Source: an uncultured Planctomycetota bacterium (GTDB lineage Bacteria > Planctomycetota > UBA1135 > GCA-002686595). From it: a stretch of 64,000 nucleotides of DNA. The notes under the pieces were generated by a model. It made no database searches. It had not been told where the DNA came from and worked only from the letters and a program-made list of their open reading frames with translations. The stretch lies in assembly GCA_903928115.1 (NCBI GenBank), contig CAIYPP010000118.1, positions 1 to 64,000 of the forward strand, in the 5' to 3' direction. Both the position numbers and the translations under genes were made by a program. Within the stretch, counting starts at the first letter, position 1, and the number at the start of each line of letters is the position of its first letter. This document shows, in pieces, positions 51,013-59,251 of the stretch.

Positions 51013-51192
51013 CTAGTCGCCGGTCGCGGCGTCGAGCTTGCCGATGAGCTCGTCGCCCTTCTGCTCGATCTTGTCCTTGAGCTGCGTGAAGCCCGCGACG
51101 GAGCCGCCCGCGAGGACGACGCCCGTGATGGCAACTTCCGTCGACTCGGCGCCGCGCTCGTCCGCGATGAACATCTTGATCCAGTTCTTCAT
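51013..51192 (-). CDS. flp: Flp-type (type IVb) pilin 3
   Basis: 59 residues from the ATG at 51192, with TGGAG 11 bases upstream. MKNWIKMFIADERG then AESTEVAITGVV: cleavage expected after Gly14, Glu at +5. The mature part (VLAGGSVAGF, then QLKDKIEQKGDELIGKLD) differs from pilin 2 at only a few places. It is the first of the three pilin genes in the direction of transcription, 256 bases after the TadD-like gene, so it probably has its own promoter in that gap and would be the main subunit. Confidence 0.86.
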   Translation of the reverse strand: MKNWIKMFIADERGAESTEVAITGVVLAGGSVAGFTQLKDKIEQKGDELIGKLDAATGD

Positions 51193-51448
51193 GTTGCGAT
51201 GTCTCCAGTAAAGGTGGGCAGTGGGAGTTCTTTCGAGAGAGAGTGGACGGCGCGGGGCACTCGCCCGTGCTGCGTCCAAGGGGAGTCTGCCCCGACTTGG
51301 GGCCCGAGGTCGGAACGCGGCGCCGGAAACCTGTTTTGGGCGTCTGGGACCGCGCCGAGTTTTCCAAGGGCCGCCAAACGCCGCGCGCCGGCCTCCCCTG
51401 CGTGGGTGGAGACCGGCGCGCGGCGCTGCAGAGCTACGAGGAGCTCGA

Positions 51449-52039
51449 TCAGTTCGCAGGAGCGAAGCGGGCTCGGCTCGCCTCTGCGATCGCGAGGTTC
51501 GCCCGCACATCCGCCGGCGGCAGTACCCGATTCCAGAGCGCCTCGGCGGCGCTCGCATCGCCGCCGAGCGCGCGTGCGAGCGCGAGGTTGGAGACGTACT
51601 CCGCGTCCGAGGAGTCCAACTCGTAGGCCGCCTCGAAGTCCGCGGTCGCGTGGGCGAGGTCCGCAGCCAAGAGGTGACAGAGTCCGCGGTCGTTGCTCAG
51701 GACGGCGTTGCCGGGAAAGCGCTCGAGACCGCGATCGAGCCACGCGATGGCCTCGGTGATGCGGCCCTCCGCGAGCAGCACCTCGGCGCCTTCGGTGTAG
51801 GTGCCGAGGTAGTCGGGGTGCTCACGCTGCATGCGCTCGATCACGTAACCCGCGCGCGTGGTGTCGCCCCGCGAGGCGAGGACGCGCGCGGTGAGCTGCA
51901 AGGTCTGCGCGGTGGTCGGCTTCAACGCACCTCCCTCGAACCAGTCGAGGTTGGGGTCGGGCGTCGACTGGCACGACGACGCGGCGAGGGCGATCACGAG
52001 CGCGAGCGCGCTCCACGAACGATTCTTGAGCGGGCTCAC
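51449..52039 (-). CDS. tadD: TadD-like TPR lipoprotein
   Basis: 196 residues. Lipoprotein signal with lipobox LAASSC (Cys23). The mature part is made of tetratricopeptide-like helices (ASRGDTTRAGYVIERMQREH, AEGRITEAIAWLDRGLERFP, LAHATADFEAAYELDSSDAE). A TPR lipoprotein behind tadC is the usual place of TadD, which helps the secretin to assemble or locate. Its ATG overlaps the stop of the upstream CpaD-like gene by 4 bases. TadD identity comes from architecture and position, as sequence conservation in this family is low. Confidence 0.8.
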   Translation of the reverse strand: MSPLKNRSWSALALVIALAASSCQSTPDPNLDWFEGGALKPTTAQTLQLTARVLASRGDTTRAGYVIERMQREHPDYLGTYTEGAEVLLAEGRITEAIAWLDRGLERFPGNAVLSNDRGLCHLLAADLAHATADFEAAYELDSSDAEYVSNLALARALGGDASAAEALWNRVLPPADVRANLAIAEASRARFAPAN

Positions 52040-52593
52040 TGCAGGTTCCTCGTCGGGGTGGTGCTGGTGGCGGCCGTTCCGCTGCTGCCCGGCTGCGGCA
52101 TGGGCGAAGACGCGATCCTCGCACGGATCGAGAGCGCATCGGCCGCGGCGATGCCGCTGCCGCCGGCCGCGCCCGTGTCCACGGAGATGGCTTCGGCGGC
52201 GACTCCCATGGTGACGAGCGTGTCGCGCACCAGGGCGACGCGGGCATTGTGCAGCTCCGCACTCGCGCTGCCCTGCGGGAGCGCGATGCGACCGCCGCTC
52301 TCGCCCAAGCCGCGCGCGAGGATCGCGAGGTCGCGGTTCCCAAGGCGCGAGAGCTGCGCGGACTCCGGCAGGAAGTGGTGATCGAAGAGCGCGCGCTGGC
52401 GCAGGACACCGGCGCGCACCTGATCAGAGAACGGCTCGCGCACGAAGCGCTCGTCGGCGAGCTTCTGCACGTCCTCTTGCGCCAGGGCTTGCGAGGGAGT
52501 CGCGTCCTTCTGGGGGCCGGAGCAGCTGGCGAGCAGCGCGAGGGCGAGCGCGAGCGCACCGGGTCGTAGGGGGTGGTTCATCGGGGAATCCAT
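52036..52593 (-). CDS. CpaD-like lipoprotein of the Tad system
   Basis: 185 residues; the second Met (52581) may be the true start. Lipobox LLASC gives a lipidated Cys. The mature part contains LGNRDLAILARGLGESGGRI and SAELHNARVALVRDTLVTMG, which resembles the OmpA-like/CpaD pilus-assembly lipoproteins that sit at the secretin. It lies 18 bases after tadC and overlaps the TadD-like gene start. The C-terminus is Ser/Thr/Pro-rich. CpaD assignment rests on position and a general likeness, so it is moderate. Confidence 0.65.
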   Translation of the reverse strand: MDSPMNHPLRPGALALALALLASCSGPQKDATPSQALAQEDVQKLADERFVREPFSDQVRAGVLRQRALFDHHFLPESAQLSRLGNRDLAILARGLGESGGRIALPQGSASAELHNARVALVRDTLVTMGVAAEAISVDTGAAGGSGIAAADALSIRARIASSPMPQPGSSGTAATSTTPTRNLQ

Positions 52594-52611
52594 GGTTCGG
52601 TCCGGGAGGTC

Positions 52612-53460
52612 CTACTCCGCGTTGGCACGCTGCAGGGCCTCGAACAGCATCGAGAGCAAGGGTCCGACGACGAGCAACAGCGTCGCCGGAAGGAGGAAGA
52701 TCGCCAGCGGGAAGAGCATCTTCACCGAGGCTTCGTGCGCGCGTTCCTCGAGCGAGGCGAGCTCCGAGTGGCGCAGCGAGTCCGCCAGAACCGCGATCGC
52801 GCGCGACATCTCGGTGCCGAAGCGCTCGGTCTGCTCGAGCAAGAGTCCGAGCGAGCGGAACTCGTCGAGGCCCGTGCGCGCCGTCGCGCTCTCCAGCGCC
52901 CGCGCCCAAGGCTTTCCGAAGCCCACCTCGAGGTCGACGCGCCGCATCTCGTCGGCGAGCGCCGCCCCGCGCCCGTCGAGACTCGACGAGACGGACTTCC
53001 ACGCCGCGCCGAGGCTCATCCCGCCCTGCATCGAGATCTGCAGCAGGTCGAGCATCACGGGGAACTCCACCGAGAGGGCGAGCTTGCGTTGGGCGCGGCG
53101 CGCGCCGAGCCAGTACTTCGGCAGCCACCAGCCGAGCGCCCCGCCGAGCCAGCCGAGCAGGACCGTGATCGCGCCGGTCTCGCCGCCGCGCGAAGCGAAC
53201 GCCGCGCCGCCGAGCGCGCCACCCACGGCGCAGAGGACGTGCAGGGCGCCGAACGAGAGCTGCTCGCCGCTGTCGCCGAGACCCGCGTCCGCGAGCTCGC
53301 GCCGGTACGACGCGAAGGTCTCGCTGCGGCCGCCCTCTTCGCTCCAAAGGCGCGCGCGTTCACCGGCAGCGGCCTTGGCCGAGCTGCGCTGGGCGAGCCA
53401 CGCGGTGCCGAGGACTGCGGCGAAGGTCGCCGCGCCCGCGATCCAGCTCGTCGAGTTCAC
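52612..53460 (-). CDS. tadC: Tad pilus inner-membrane protein TadC
   Basis: 282 residues from a GTG at 53460 that overlaps the tadB stop (GTGA). It has an N-terminal helix, a central pair and a C-terminal helix pair around a T2SSF (GspF-type) domain: FPVMLDLLQISMQGGMSLGAAW, then EMRRVDLEVGFGKPWARAL and RFGTEMSRAIAVLADSLR, which is the usual TadC pattern. TadB and TadC form the inner-membrane platform that the ATPase TadA drives. The longer frame upstream belongs to tadB on another frame. Confidence 0.92.
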   Translation of the reverse strand: MNSTSWIAGAATFAAVLGTAWLAQRSSAKAAAGERARLWSEEGGRSETFASYRRELADAGLGDSGEQLSFGALHVLCAVGGALGGAAFASRGGETGAITVLLGWLGGALGWWLPKYWLGARRAQRKLALSVEFPVMLDLLQISMQGGMSLGAAWKSVSSSLDGRGAALADEMRRVDLEVGFGKPWARALESATARTGLDEFRSLGLLLEQTERFGTEMSRAIAVLADSLRHSELASLEERAHEASVKMLFPLAIFLLPATLLLVVGPLLSMLFEALQRANAE

Positions 53461-54317
53461 GACGCGCCCTCCGGCTCTTGGGGCTCGATGCGTGCGAGAC
53501 GCTGAATGATGAGGAGGCCGGCGACGATCATCAGCACGGCACTCGCGAGCATCATGTTGCCGCCGTTCGTGCCCAGGAGGAACTCCGCGTAGCCGTCGAG
53601 CATCGCGCACATCAGCGAGACCGCGAGCACGGGCGAGAGCGCGAGCACCGAAGTTGCGGCGCGGCTGTAGGCGATGATCGCTCGAGCGCGGCGGCGCATG
53701 CGCGCGCGGTCGACGAGCGACTGGGCCAAGCGGTCCGTCGTCTCGGCGAGGTTGCCGCCCGCGGTGACCTGCACGGCGATCGAGAGACCGAAAGCGCGGA
53801 GCGCCGGGATCGGAGAGCGCAGCAAGACGCTGCGCACCGCGGTGCCGAGCTCTTCGCCGAGCGACTCGCGTTGCACGATCTCACGGAAGGCCGCGCCGGT
53901 CTCGCCCCGTCCCTCGGTCGCGAGGATATGGAGCATTCCGGAGAGCGGGATGCCCGCGCGCAGCGCGCGGCTCGCGGTCGAGATCGCTTCGACGGCGTGC
54001 TGCTCTTCCTCGCGCTCCCGCTTCGCGCGCGCGCGGGCGCGCAGGAGTGCGAGCGCCGCTTGCCACACCGCGAAGAACGCCGCGCCCAGCAGCGGTCGAT
54101 CCGCGGCGAACCACAGCACGAGCGCCACCGCGAGGCCCGCGGCGAAGAGGGTGGACCGATGACGCTCCAGAGCACCATTCGGCCCCTGAGGCGCGGTCTC
54201 CGCAGCGTCCGCCGAGCGCTTCTTTCCAGCGGGGCGCACGACCAAGAGCCACCAGCCGCCGAGCGCGAGCGCTCCGGCGACGATCGGGGCCAAGGACAGC
54301 GCGCCCGCGTCGATCAC
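53457..54317 (-). CDS. tadB: Tad pilus inner-membrane protein TadB
   Basis: 286 residues from a GTG at 54317 overlapping the tadA stop. Two N-terminal helices, then a T2SSF domain (EAISTASRALRAGIPLSGMLHI, FREIVQRESLGEELGTAV, AVQVTAGGNLAETTDRLAQSL) and two C-terminal helices. This is the platform partner of TadC. The tight overlaps on both sides place it firmly in the coupled operon. Confidence 0.92.
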   Translation of the reverse strand: MIDAGALSLAPIVAGALALGGWWLLVVRPAGKKRSADAAETAPQGPNGALERHRSTLFAAGLAVALVLWFAADRPLLGAAFFAVWQAALALLRARARAKREREEEQHAVEAISTASRALRAGIPLSGMLHILATEGRGETGAAFREIVQRESLGEELGTAVRSVLLRSPIPALRAFGLSIAVQVTAGGNLAETTDRLAQSLVDRARMRRRARAIIAYSRAATSVLALSPVLAVSLMCAMLDGYAEFLLGTNGGNMMLASAVLMIVAGLLIIQRLARIEPQEPEGAS

Positions 54318-55345
54318 TTCTTGCTCCCGGTGGCCAGCGGGCCCGCGGTGAACATCGCAGCGTCGAGCGCGATGCCGCGGGCCTTCATGCGCGCGAGGAA
54401 GCGCGGCGTCACACCGGTGGCCACGAAGCGACCGGCGACGACGCCCTCTCGCACGGACTCGAGCTCATAGCGGTGCAGCACCTCGGTGCGGATGCTCTCG
54501 CCTTCCGTGCCGGCGAGCTCCACGACCTCGCTGACGACGCGTCGGCCATCGGGCAGGCGCGCGAGGTGTACGACGAGGTCGATGCCCGACGCGATGTACT
54601 CGCGCAGCACGCGCACCGGCACATCGAAGCCGCCCATCGCGAGCATCGACTCGAGGCGCGTGAGCGTGTCGCGCGCCGAGTTGGCGTGCAGCGTCGTCAT
54701 CGAGCCTTCGTGGCCCGTGTTCATCGCCTGCATCATGTCGAAGGCCTCGGCGCCACGGCACTCGCCGACGATGATGCGATCGGGGCGCATGCGCAGCGCG
54801 TTGCGCAGGAGATCGCGCGGCGCGACGGCCCCCACGCCCTCGACGTTCGCAGCGCGCGACTCGAGGCGCACGACGTGATTTCCTTCGAGCCGCAGCTCGG
54901 CCGCATCTTCGATCGTGATCACGCGCTCGTCGCGGTCGAGCGAGGCGGAGACGGCGTTGAGCATGGTCGTCTTGCCGACGCCTGCGCCGCCCGAGAAGAT
55001 CACGTTCAGGCGGGCCTTCACGGCCGCGCGCAGGAGCGTGGCCGTCGCAGGGGCGAGCGTGCCCAGATCGACCATGCGGTCGAGGCCGAGCGCGCGCTTG
55101 GGGAAGCGGCGGATCGAGAGCTGGGGCCCGTCGACCGCGAGCGGGGGAATGACCGCGTTGACGCGCGAGCCATCGGAGAGTCGGGCGTCGACCATCGGGC
55201 TGCGCTCGTCGATGCGCCGACCCGCGTTGCGCACGAGCCGCTGGATCACGTGCAGGAGATGCGCGCCGTCACGGAACACCGCACCGCTCTCGACGAGCTT
55301 GCCGTTGCGCTCGACGAACACGCGATCGGGCGCCGTCACGAGCAC
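54314..55345 (-). CDS. tadA: Tad pilus ATPase TadA/CpaF, major part (downstream of an in-frame TAG)
   Basis: 343 residues from a GTG at 55345; the same frame is open to 55375, where it meets a TAG (55376-55378). It contains the secretion ATPase core: SIRRFP, Walker [10 protein letters not shown] (119-127), Asp box [11 protein letters not shown], Walker [20 protein letters not shown] and His box [13 protein letters not shown]. The segment just after the [23 protein letters not shown], is also typical TadA sequence, so the true protein should begin upstream, in the fragment at 55376-55624. A GAGGAA lies about 10 bases before the GTG, so restart of translation there is possible and would give an ATPase without its N-terminal helical bundle. 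With the fragment and one residue for TAG the protein would have 436 residues, normal for the family. Confidence 0.9.
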   Translation of the reverse strand: MLVTAPDRVFVERNGKLVESGAVFRDGAHLLHVIQRLVRNAGRRIDERSPMVDARLSDGSRVNAVIPPLAVDGPQLSIRRFPKRALGLDRMVDLGTLAPATATLLRAAVKARLNVIFSGGAGVGKTTMLNAVSASLDRDERVITIEDAAELRLEGNHVVRLESRAANVEGVGAVAPRDLLRNALRMRPDRIIVGECRGAEAFDMMQAMNTGHEGSMTTLHANSARDTLTRLESMLAMGGFDVPVRVLREYIASGIDLVVHLARLPDGRRVVSEVVELAGTEGESIRTEVLHRYELESVREGVVAGRFVATGVTPRFLARMKARGIALDAAMFTAGPLATGSKK

Positions 55346-55375
55346 GTCGCTGATTTCCTCGTCGGCGAGCAGCGG

Positions 55376-55624
55376 CTAGAGCGGCCCGAGCCGGAACATG
55401 TCATCGAGGACGCCCTTCACGAGCGTGCGCTGCTCTTGCTCTCCGAGGCTCGACCCGAGCTTGCGCGCGAGCGCATCGGCGCGCGCGGAGCATTCGCTCT
55501 CGAGATCGGCGCGCCCGAGTCGTTCCGCCGCTCCGAAGTCGAGGGCCGAGACCAGCTTCTCGTGCAGCTCGCGGCGGAGCGCGGAGATGCGCGCTTGCTC
55601 TTCCTTGGTCGACGCGTCGCTCAC
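55376..55624 (-). pseudogene. tadA: N-terminal part of tadA, ended by an in-frame TAG
   Basis: 82 codons from a GTG at 55624 that overlaps the stop of the secretin gene (GTGA), to a TAG at 55376-55378. The sequence is the N-terminal helical region of TadA/CpaF (RISALRRELHEKLVSALDFG, EEQRTLVKGVLDD-like GEQEQRTLVKGVLDDMF) and ends RLGPL, then TAG, then PLLADEE. Relatives read LGPLEPLL at this point, so a single change GAG to TAG explains the break. The frame does not shift. Treat this and the CDS at 54314-55345 as one gene. Whether it is a real mutation or a read error cannot be told here. Confidence 0.85.
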
Positions 55625-57117
55625 GGCTTCTCGCTCGCGGCGCTCGGGCCATCGGCTGCGGGAATGCGCGGCTCGTCGGCTCGACGCCACGCGCCGGGGC
55701 CCTTCAGGCCGAGCAGGCCGAGCTCCGCGAGGCGCGCGGTCGGACCGCCCACCTGCGACTGTCCGTGGAACACGCCGCGCGCGAAGAACTCCCAGTCGTC
55801 GGGCTTGACGTGCAGGTCGCCCGGGGCGGGGCGCTCGTCGCCGTCGTCGATGGGCTCGACCAAGTCCGCGGTGACCATCACGAGCAACTCGGTCTGATCC
55901 TGCTCGTAGCGAACGCTGCGGAACAGGGGGCCGAGCATCGGCAGATCGCCGAGCACGGGAACGCGCGAGACGCGCGCCTGATCCTTGCTGCGCAGGAGGC
56001 CTGCGAGCGCGAACGACTGGCCCGTGCCGAGCTCGACCGTCGTGCTCGAGCGGCGCGTCACCACGCCGGGGATCGTGAAGCCGTTCTGGCGCACCGCGCC
56101 GACTTCGCTGAGCTCACTCACCTCGGGTGCGACATCGAGGCGGATGCGGCCGCCGCCCAAGACCTGGGGGCGGAAGTTGAGTCGCACGCCGAAGTCCTTG
56201 TATTGAATCGTGACGTAGTTGCCGCCGCCGACCTGCGCGTTCTGCACGACCGGCACGGGGAACTCGCCGCCGACGAGGAAGGTCGCTTGCTCGCCGCTCA
56301 CGGCGACGAGGTTGGGCTCGGCGAGCAAACGCACGTAGCGGTTCTCCGCGAGCGCCTGCACATAGGCCTCGAAGTCCGAGCTCGGCAATCCGAAGAACAT
56401 CGTCGTTGCCGCGGTCACGCGGTTGCCGGTCAGGTCGTAGGTGTACTCGCCGGAGCCGATGTCCGCGCCCGCCTTGGGGGAGATCGAGACCGGCTGGAAG
56501 GGCGAGCCACCGGGCGACTGCAGGCCGCCGAAGCCCGATTGACTGCCGCCGACGCCGCCGAAGGCGAGCTCGCGCAGCGCCGTGCGGCTCGCCTCGGCGA
56601 TGCGCACGCGCAGCTGCACTTGCTGGACGCCCGCGACGCGCGTCAGGTTGACCCACTTGAGGCCGGTCGAAGCCATGTACGTGTCGAGCAGTGCGACCGT
56701 TCCGACGTCCGCGAGCGTGCCGCGCACCGCGACCGTACCGCCGAAGTCTTCGACCGCGAGACCCGAGCCGAACAGGGAGCGCAGACGCATCCCGAGCTCG
56801 CTCGTGTCGATGCCGACGCGCACACGGCGGTTGTAGGTGTCACCGGATTCCAAGCGCACGAGGAGGTCGGTCGCACCCGGCGAGCGCGCGACGAGCAGGA
56901 GCTCATCGGGCGCGATCGGGCGCGCATCGAGCACCTCGGGGTGGGCGACCACGACCGTGGCGGCGCGGCCCGGCAGCCGCAGGAGCGTCGAGTCGCCCGA
57001 GCGCAACTGGAGCTGCTCCGCAGTCGATTCCTGCATCGGCCGAGCCAGCACGGGAGCGGAGAGCGGGGCCAACGCGAGAGCGGCAGCCAGCGCGAACGAA
57101 GGGTTCATGCGCGTCAT
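55621..57117 (-). CDS. cpaC: Tad pilus secretin CpaC/RcpA
   Basis: 498 residues from the ATG at 57117 (Met at 57108 is possible). Signal peptide to about residue 26 (LSAPVLARP). Residues about 30-110 are the pilus assembly N-terminal domain (LLRLPGRAATVVVAHPEVLDA, RSPGATDLLV), followed by a BON-like segment (GTVAVRGTLADVGTVALLD) and the secretin domain (LLAEPNLVAVSGEQATFLVGGE, YKDFGVRLNFRPQV, FALAGLLRSKD, VPVLGDLPMLGPLFRS, ELLVMVTADLVEPI). It forms the outer-membrane channel. Its stop overlaps the tadA start. Confidence 0.95.
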   Translation of the reverse strand: MTRMNPSFALAAALALAPLSAPVLARPMQESTAEQLQLRSGDSTLLRLPGRAATVVVAHPEVLDARPIAPDELLLVARSPGATDLLVRLESGDTYNRRVRVGIDTSELGMRLRSLFGSGLAVEDFGGTVAVRGTLADVGTVALLDTYMASTGLKWVNLTRVAGVQQVQLRVRIAEASRTALRELAFGGVGGSQSGFGGLQSPGGSPFQPVSISPKAGADIGSGEYTYDLTGNRVTAATTMFFGLPSSDFEAYVQALAENRYVRLLAEPNLVAVSGEQATFLVGGEFPVPVVQNAQVGGGNYVTIQYKDFGVRLNFRPQVLGGGRIRLDVAPEVSELSEVGAVRQNGFTIPGVVTRRSSTTVELGTGQSFALAGLLRSKDQARVSRVPVLGDLPMLGPLFRSVRYEQDQTELLVMVTADLVEPIDDGDERPAPGDLHVKPDDWEFFARGVFHGQSQVGGPTARLAELGLLGLKGPGAWRRADEPRIPAADGPSAASEKP

Positions 57118-57154
57118 GACGAGGGGGCTTTCGTGGGGGCTCGTGGGAGAGCGT

Positions 57155-58054
57155 CTAGCGCTGCGTGCGCGCGTCTTTGGCGGCCGCGCCGATGAACTCG
57201 AGGCGCTCCGTCGCTTCACCGCGGATCACCGTGACCTCCCACTTCGGAGGCGCGGGCGGCGCGGGCGGAGTGGGCTGGGCCGTCGTCACTGCCGGCGCGA
57301 ACGCCGGCAGCTTGGTCGGAGCATCCTCCGCGGCGAACAGGTCGCGCGTCGACGCTTCCGCCGGCGACTTGCTGCGCGTGTCGCCGTCCTTCTCCGAGCG
57401 CAGCGAGAGACCGAGGGTACCGCGCGCGCCGGCGAGCTCGATCTCCGCGGCATCTTGGGGAGACACGGCCAGCGTCACGGTCGTGCGGCGCGAGACACGG
57501 CGGTCGTCGTTCGGACCGGGCGCGAGCACCGTGTCGTCGTTCACGGCGACCACGCGCGCGGCTTCGAGCACCGTGCGCGTCACCGTCTCGCGCTGCCCAT
57601 TCGAGCGCGGCGGCGAGTCCATCGTCGCGAGCACGTCGACGCGCGCTCCCGGGTACAGCATCACTTCGGGGCCGTTGTCGCGCAGCGTGATCGTGATCGC
57701 GCGCGTTCCGGCCGGCAGCTCGCCGCCGAGCGTCGCGCCGCTCGCACGCGCCGAGAGGTCACCCTCGCGCACGAGCTGTCCTGTCGCTAGGGCGCGTCCG
57801 AGGCTGCGCCCCACGAGCGCGGTCTTGCTCGCGAACCCGTCGGCCGCGGAGCTGCCCGCCGGCACCGTCGCCAGTTCGAGGTCCGACTCGGTGAGCTGCG
57901 CACCCGCGGCGAGATTGCGCGCTGCGACGACGGCTCGCGCGGTATCCGTCGCGCCGGCATTCTCTCCTCCGAGAGTCGACTGGAGCAGCTGCGTGGCGAG
58001 GGCTGCGACCACGGCCATGGCGAGACCGATCAGAACGAGGCGGGAGTTCTGCAT
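57155..58054 (-). CDS. cpaB: Tad pilus assembly protein CpaB/RcpC
   Basis: 299 residues from the ATG at 58054. N-terminal membrane helix, then a SAF-type domain (VVAARNLAAGAQLTESDLEL, ALVGRSLGRALATGQLVREG), then the RcpC/CpaB domain (LPAGTRAITITL, LYPGARVDVLATMD, TVTLAVSPQDAAEIELA, GTLGLSLRSE). The C-terminal Pro-rich tail ends in VTVIRGEATERLEF. CpaB works with the secretin at the periplasm. It lies between tadE and cpaC with short gaps. Confidence 0.93.
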   Translation of the reverse strand: MQNSRLVLIGLAMAVVAALATQLLQSTLGGENAGATDTARAVVAARNLAAGAQLTESDLELATVPAGSSAADGFASKTALVGRSLGRALATGQLVREGDLSARASGATLGGELPAGTRAITITLRDNGPEVMLYPGARVDVLATMDSPPRSNGQRETVTRTVLEAARVVAVNDDTVLAPGPNDDRRVSRRTTVTLAVSPQDAAEIELAGARGTLGLSLRSEKDGDTRSKSPAEASTRDLFAAEDAPTKLPAFAPAVTTAQPTPPAPPAPPKWEVTVIRGEATERLEFIGAAAKDARTQR

Positions 58055-58107
58055 GGGAAGTCCGGACGGTGGGGGACGGGTGGCTCGCGCAGGCGGCCGC
58101 AAGAGAC

Positions 58108-58527
58108 TCAGGGACGTGGCTCGATCACCATGGCCGCACGCCCTCGGATCAACTCCGGCATGGGCATGAGGTTGGCGAGGCCGAGCAACTGGTTCGAAGA
58201 ATAGCGCGCTTCGATCACGACGGTGATCGCGGTGCCGGGATCGAGGTCTTCGGGGGCTGACGGCGAGAAGCTCACCTGCGCGCCCGCGATGCCGAGTTCG
58301 GCAAGAGCCGCCTGAACTTTCGTCTCGACGGCGCCGCCGGACGCGTTGGCGAAGCTCGCTTCACGCGCGCCGAGCCGCGCTGCGGCGTCGATCTGACTCG
58401 ACTTCAGGATGAGCCAGCCGTACTCGCATGCCGCGAAGATCACGAGCAGGAGCAGCGGAAGCGTGATCGCCGCCTCGATCGACTCTGAGCCGCGGCATGC
58501 GCTGCGGGAGCGATTCCAGAGCTTCAT
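58108..58527 (-). CDS. tadE: TadE-like pseudopilin
   Basis: 139 residues from the ATG at 58527, which overlaps the prepilin peptidase stop and has AGAGGTGG upstream. The N-terminus MKLWNRSRSACRG precedes SESIEAAITLPLLLLVIFAA, so processing after Gly13 with Glu at +5 is expected, as known for TadE/TadF pseudopilins. The mature domain is a short alpha/beta unit (SQIDAAARLGAREASFANA, ITVVIEARYSSNQLLGL). The long frame upstream on this strand is another frame over cpaA. Confidence 0.88.
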   Translation of the reverse strand: MKLWNRSRSACRGSESIEAAITLPLLLLVIFAACEYGWLILKSSQIDAAARLGAREASFANASGGAVETKVQAALAELGIAGAQVSFSPSAPEDLDPGTAITVVIEARYSSNQLLGLANLMPMPELIRGRAAMVIEPRP

Positions 58528-59147
58528 GCGCCACCTCTGCGAGTTTCCCACCACCACCACGTGAACGCCGTCCCGATCAAGATCGCCGGGGCGTAGGGCA
58601 TCCACTGCTTCGGGCGCTCGCGTGGCGCGCTGTCCGCGGTCAGGGCACCTTCGGTCGGATACGAGATGCGCCCCGCGAGCGCGCGCCCGAACTCCGTGCG
58701 CGTCATCCACAGACCGTGCAGGATCACCACGGGGATGTGTCGCCAGCCTTCGCGCACCACCGTGACGATCATGGCCATCACGAACCCCACGGCCGTCACG
58801 CCGACCACGAGCGGGATCGACGGGGCGCTGCCCAGCCACGCGCCGACCCCGAGCATGAGCTTGGCGTCGCCGGCGCCGCCGCCGGCCAAGATGAACATTC
58901 CGATGAAGATGCCGCCTGCGATCGCGGCCCCGAGCAGGGCGTCGCCGAGGCCGTCCCAGCCGCCCTGAAGTCCGGCGTAGAGGAGCCCCGTCGCGAACAT
59001 GGGCAGGGTCAGCCAATTGGGGATGCGCATGCTCTTCAGGTCCGTGGCGACCGCCACGGAACTGGCCAGCAACACAAGCAGCCAGACCCACGCTTGCGGG
59101 CCGATCGAAGGAGAGGGGGGGTGCAGCATGTCGGCGAGTATCGACAT
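58524..59147 (-). CDS. cpaA: Tad prepilin peptidase CpaA/TadV
   Basis: 207 residues from the ATG at 59147 (other Met at 59192 and 59129). An A24-type aspartic prepilin peptidase with about six helices: first Asp in SVAVATDLKSMRIPN (Asp36) and second in ILAGGGAGDAKLMLG (GAGD at 91-94, Asp94). It would process the three Flp pilins and TadE. It lacks the N-methylation domain of PilD, as usual for Tad. It is the first gene of the operon; the roughly 105 bases before it are the best place for the operon promoter. Confidence 0.93.
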   Translation of the reverse strand: MSILADMLHPPSPSIGPQAWVWLLVLLASSVAVATDLKSMRIPNWLTLPMFATGLLYAGLQGGWDGLGDALLGAAIAGGIFIGMFILAGGGAGDAKLMLGVGAWLGSAPSIPLVVGVTAVGFVMAMIVTVVREGWRHIPVVILHGLWMTRTEFGRALAGRISYPTEGALTADSAPRERPKQWMPYAPAILIGTAFTWWWWETRRGGA

Positions 59148-59251
59148 CCCGAGCACTGCAAGTGTTGGAACCCCGCAAGGAGTTCCGACCACTTCGGCTC
59201 AGGTTCCTGTAAATTAGACTCCGAACAGGCCATCGCGAAAGCCCCCCTCGG
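59148..59251. promoter_or_regulatory. Divergent promoter region of the Tad operon and tadG-like gene
   Basis: 104 bases separate the divergent starts. It includes a comparatively AT-rich stretch (TTCCTGTAAATTAGACTCCG, about 59206-59225), a plausible -10 area. No dyad or sigma-54 motif was found. Confidence 0.4.

Noticed and set aside
55376-55378. Genome-wide reassignment of TAG as a sense codon
   Set aside because: TAG is the natural end of at least four other genes in the window at the right protein length, so only local explanations remain for the tadA break.
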